Part shown: positions 6,318 to 6,441 of the stretch, one piece after another
Position numbering within the stretch: position 1 is the stretch's first letter
Layout: each line of letters opens with the position of its first letter
From: JAYGED01 sp046582565
GTDB taxonomy: Bacteria > Pseudomonadota > Alphaproteobacteria > JAAXGF01
Reading direction: 5' to 3'
Length of the DNA: 6,441 bases
Assembly: GCA_046582565.1 (NCBI GenBank)
Contig: JAYGED010000237.1
Span: 1 to 6,441, forward strand
The notes under the pieces: model-generated
What the model was told of the DNA's origin: nothing
Databases searched by the model: none
The model's input: the letters and a program-made list of their open reading frames with translations, nothing else
Position numbers and translations under genes: made by a program

Positions 6318-6441
6318 TGGATGGAGTCTAACGCTTGGTACCCTCTTTTGACGGCAGCAATAATCTTGTCTGGATCAGCGGTCCAGGTAAAGGGTTTGGG
6401 GTTTTTGTTGGTTTCGGCGACGAAGCGATTGATGGCTTCCT
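6314..6441 (-). CDS. IS630-family transposase, C-terminal part (runs off window)
   Basis: Reading leftward from the right edge, the last 41 codons are open and end at TAG (complement of 6314-6316). The residues include ETNKNPKPFTWTADPDKI followed by IIAAVKRGYQALDSIH, the characteristic C-terminal end of IS630/Tc1-mariner-type DDE transposases. The catalytic DDE residues and the start lie beyond the window, so completeness cannot be judged. The stop overlaps the TAG of the oxidoreductase gene on the opposite strand within CTAG (6314-6317). In this family, elements insert at TA and duplicate it, often within CTAG, so the stop codon would be completed by the target site itself. Confidence 0.86.
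   Translation of the reverse strand, partial: EAINRFVAETNKNPKPFTWTADPDKIIAAVKRGYQALDSIH
6317..6441 (-). mobile_element. End of an IS630-family insertion sequence (partial)
   Basis: The transposase remnant implies that the sequence to the right of 6316 belongs to an insertion sequence. If the duplicated TA is 6315-6316, the element's tip begins at 6317 with GTGGATGGAGTCTAACG as the candidate terminal repeat. The opposite end is outside the window, so neither the inverted repeat nor the TA duplication can be verified here. Confidence 0.72.

Noticed and set aside
1..6441. A defence, toxin-antitoxin, CRISPR or phage system.
   Set aside because: Every long gene belongs to a known metabolic or transport family, and no array, nuclease, integrase or small paired genes are visible. 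The only mobile signal is the IS630 end.

Overview
This window is GC-rich, densely coding bacterial DNA. It holds six complete protein genes and the 3' end of a transposase gene. Codon use is strongly GC-biased at third positions, gene spacing is tight, and the proteins resemble alphaproteobacterial families, so I infer an alphaproteobacterium. No rRNA, tRNA or species-diagnostic gene is present to confirm this.

Layout, left to right. (1) 1-987 (+) encodes a zinc-free quinone oxidoreductase of the medium-chain dehydrogenase/reductase superfamily. It is coupled by a 4-base TTGA overlap to (2) a YbfB/YjiJ-type MFS transporter at 984-2129 (+). (3) 2126-3112 (-) encodes an extended short-chain dehydrogenase (NAD-dependent epimerase/dehydratase type). 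It converges on gene 2, and the two stop codons overlap by 4 bases. (4) A 72-base AT-rich divergent region at 3113-3184 carries a 9-base direct repeat. It separates the epimerase from (5) a second, unrelated MFS transporter at 3185-4396 (+). (6) A 103-base AT-rich gap carries a probable promoter and a good ribosome binding site. (7) An OsmC-family protein follows at 4500-5051 (+), then (8) a COG2072-type FAD/NAD(P) oxidoreductase at 5085-6317 (+), very likely in one transcript with it. (9) The right edge holds the 3' end of an IS630-family insertion sequence. Its transposase runs leftward and stops inside the same CTAG as the oxidoreductase.

How the genes may work together: the first pair looks like a reductase with a small-molecule exporter. 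The OsmC/flavoprotein pair looks like a two-gene thiol or peroxide redox unit. The epimerase and second MFS gene share a divergent control region. All of these functional links are inferred from position. No defence system, CRISPR array, phage or biosynthetic cluster is visible.

The least ordinary observations are the IS630 end placed exactly at the oxidoreductase stop codon, a strong 17-bp hairpin inside the 5' part of the oxidoreductase gene, the OsmC protein lacking the second catalytic cysteine, and the single in-frame TGA that alone separates the OsmC and oxidoreductase reading frames.
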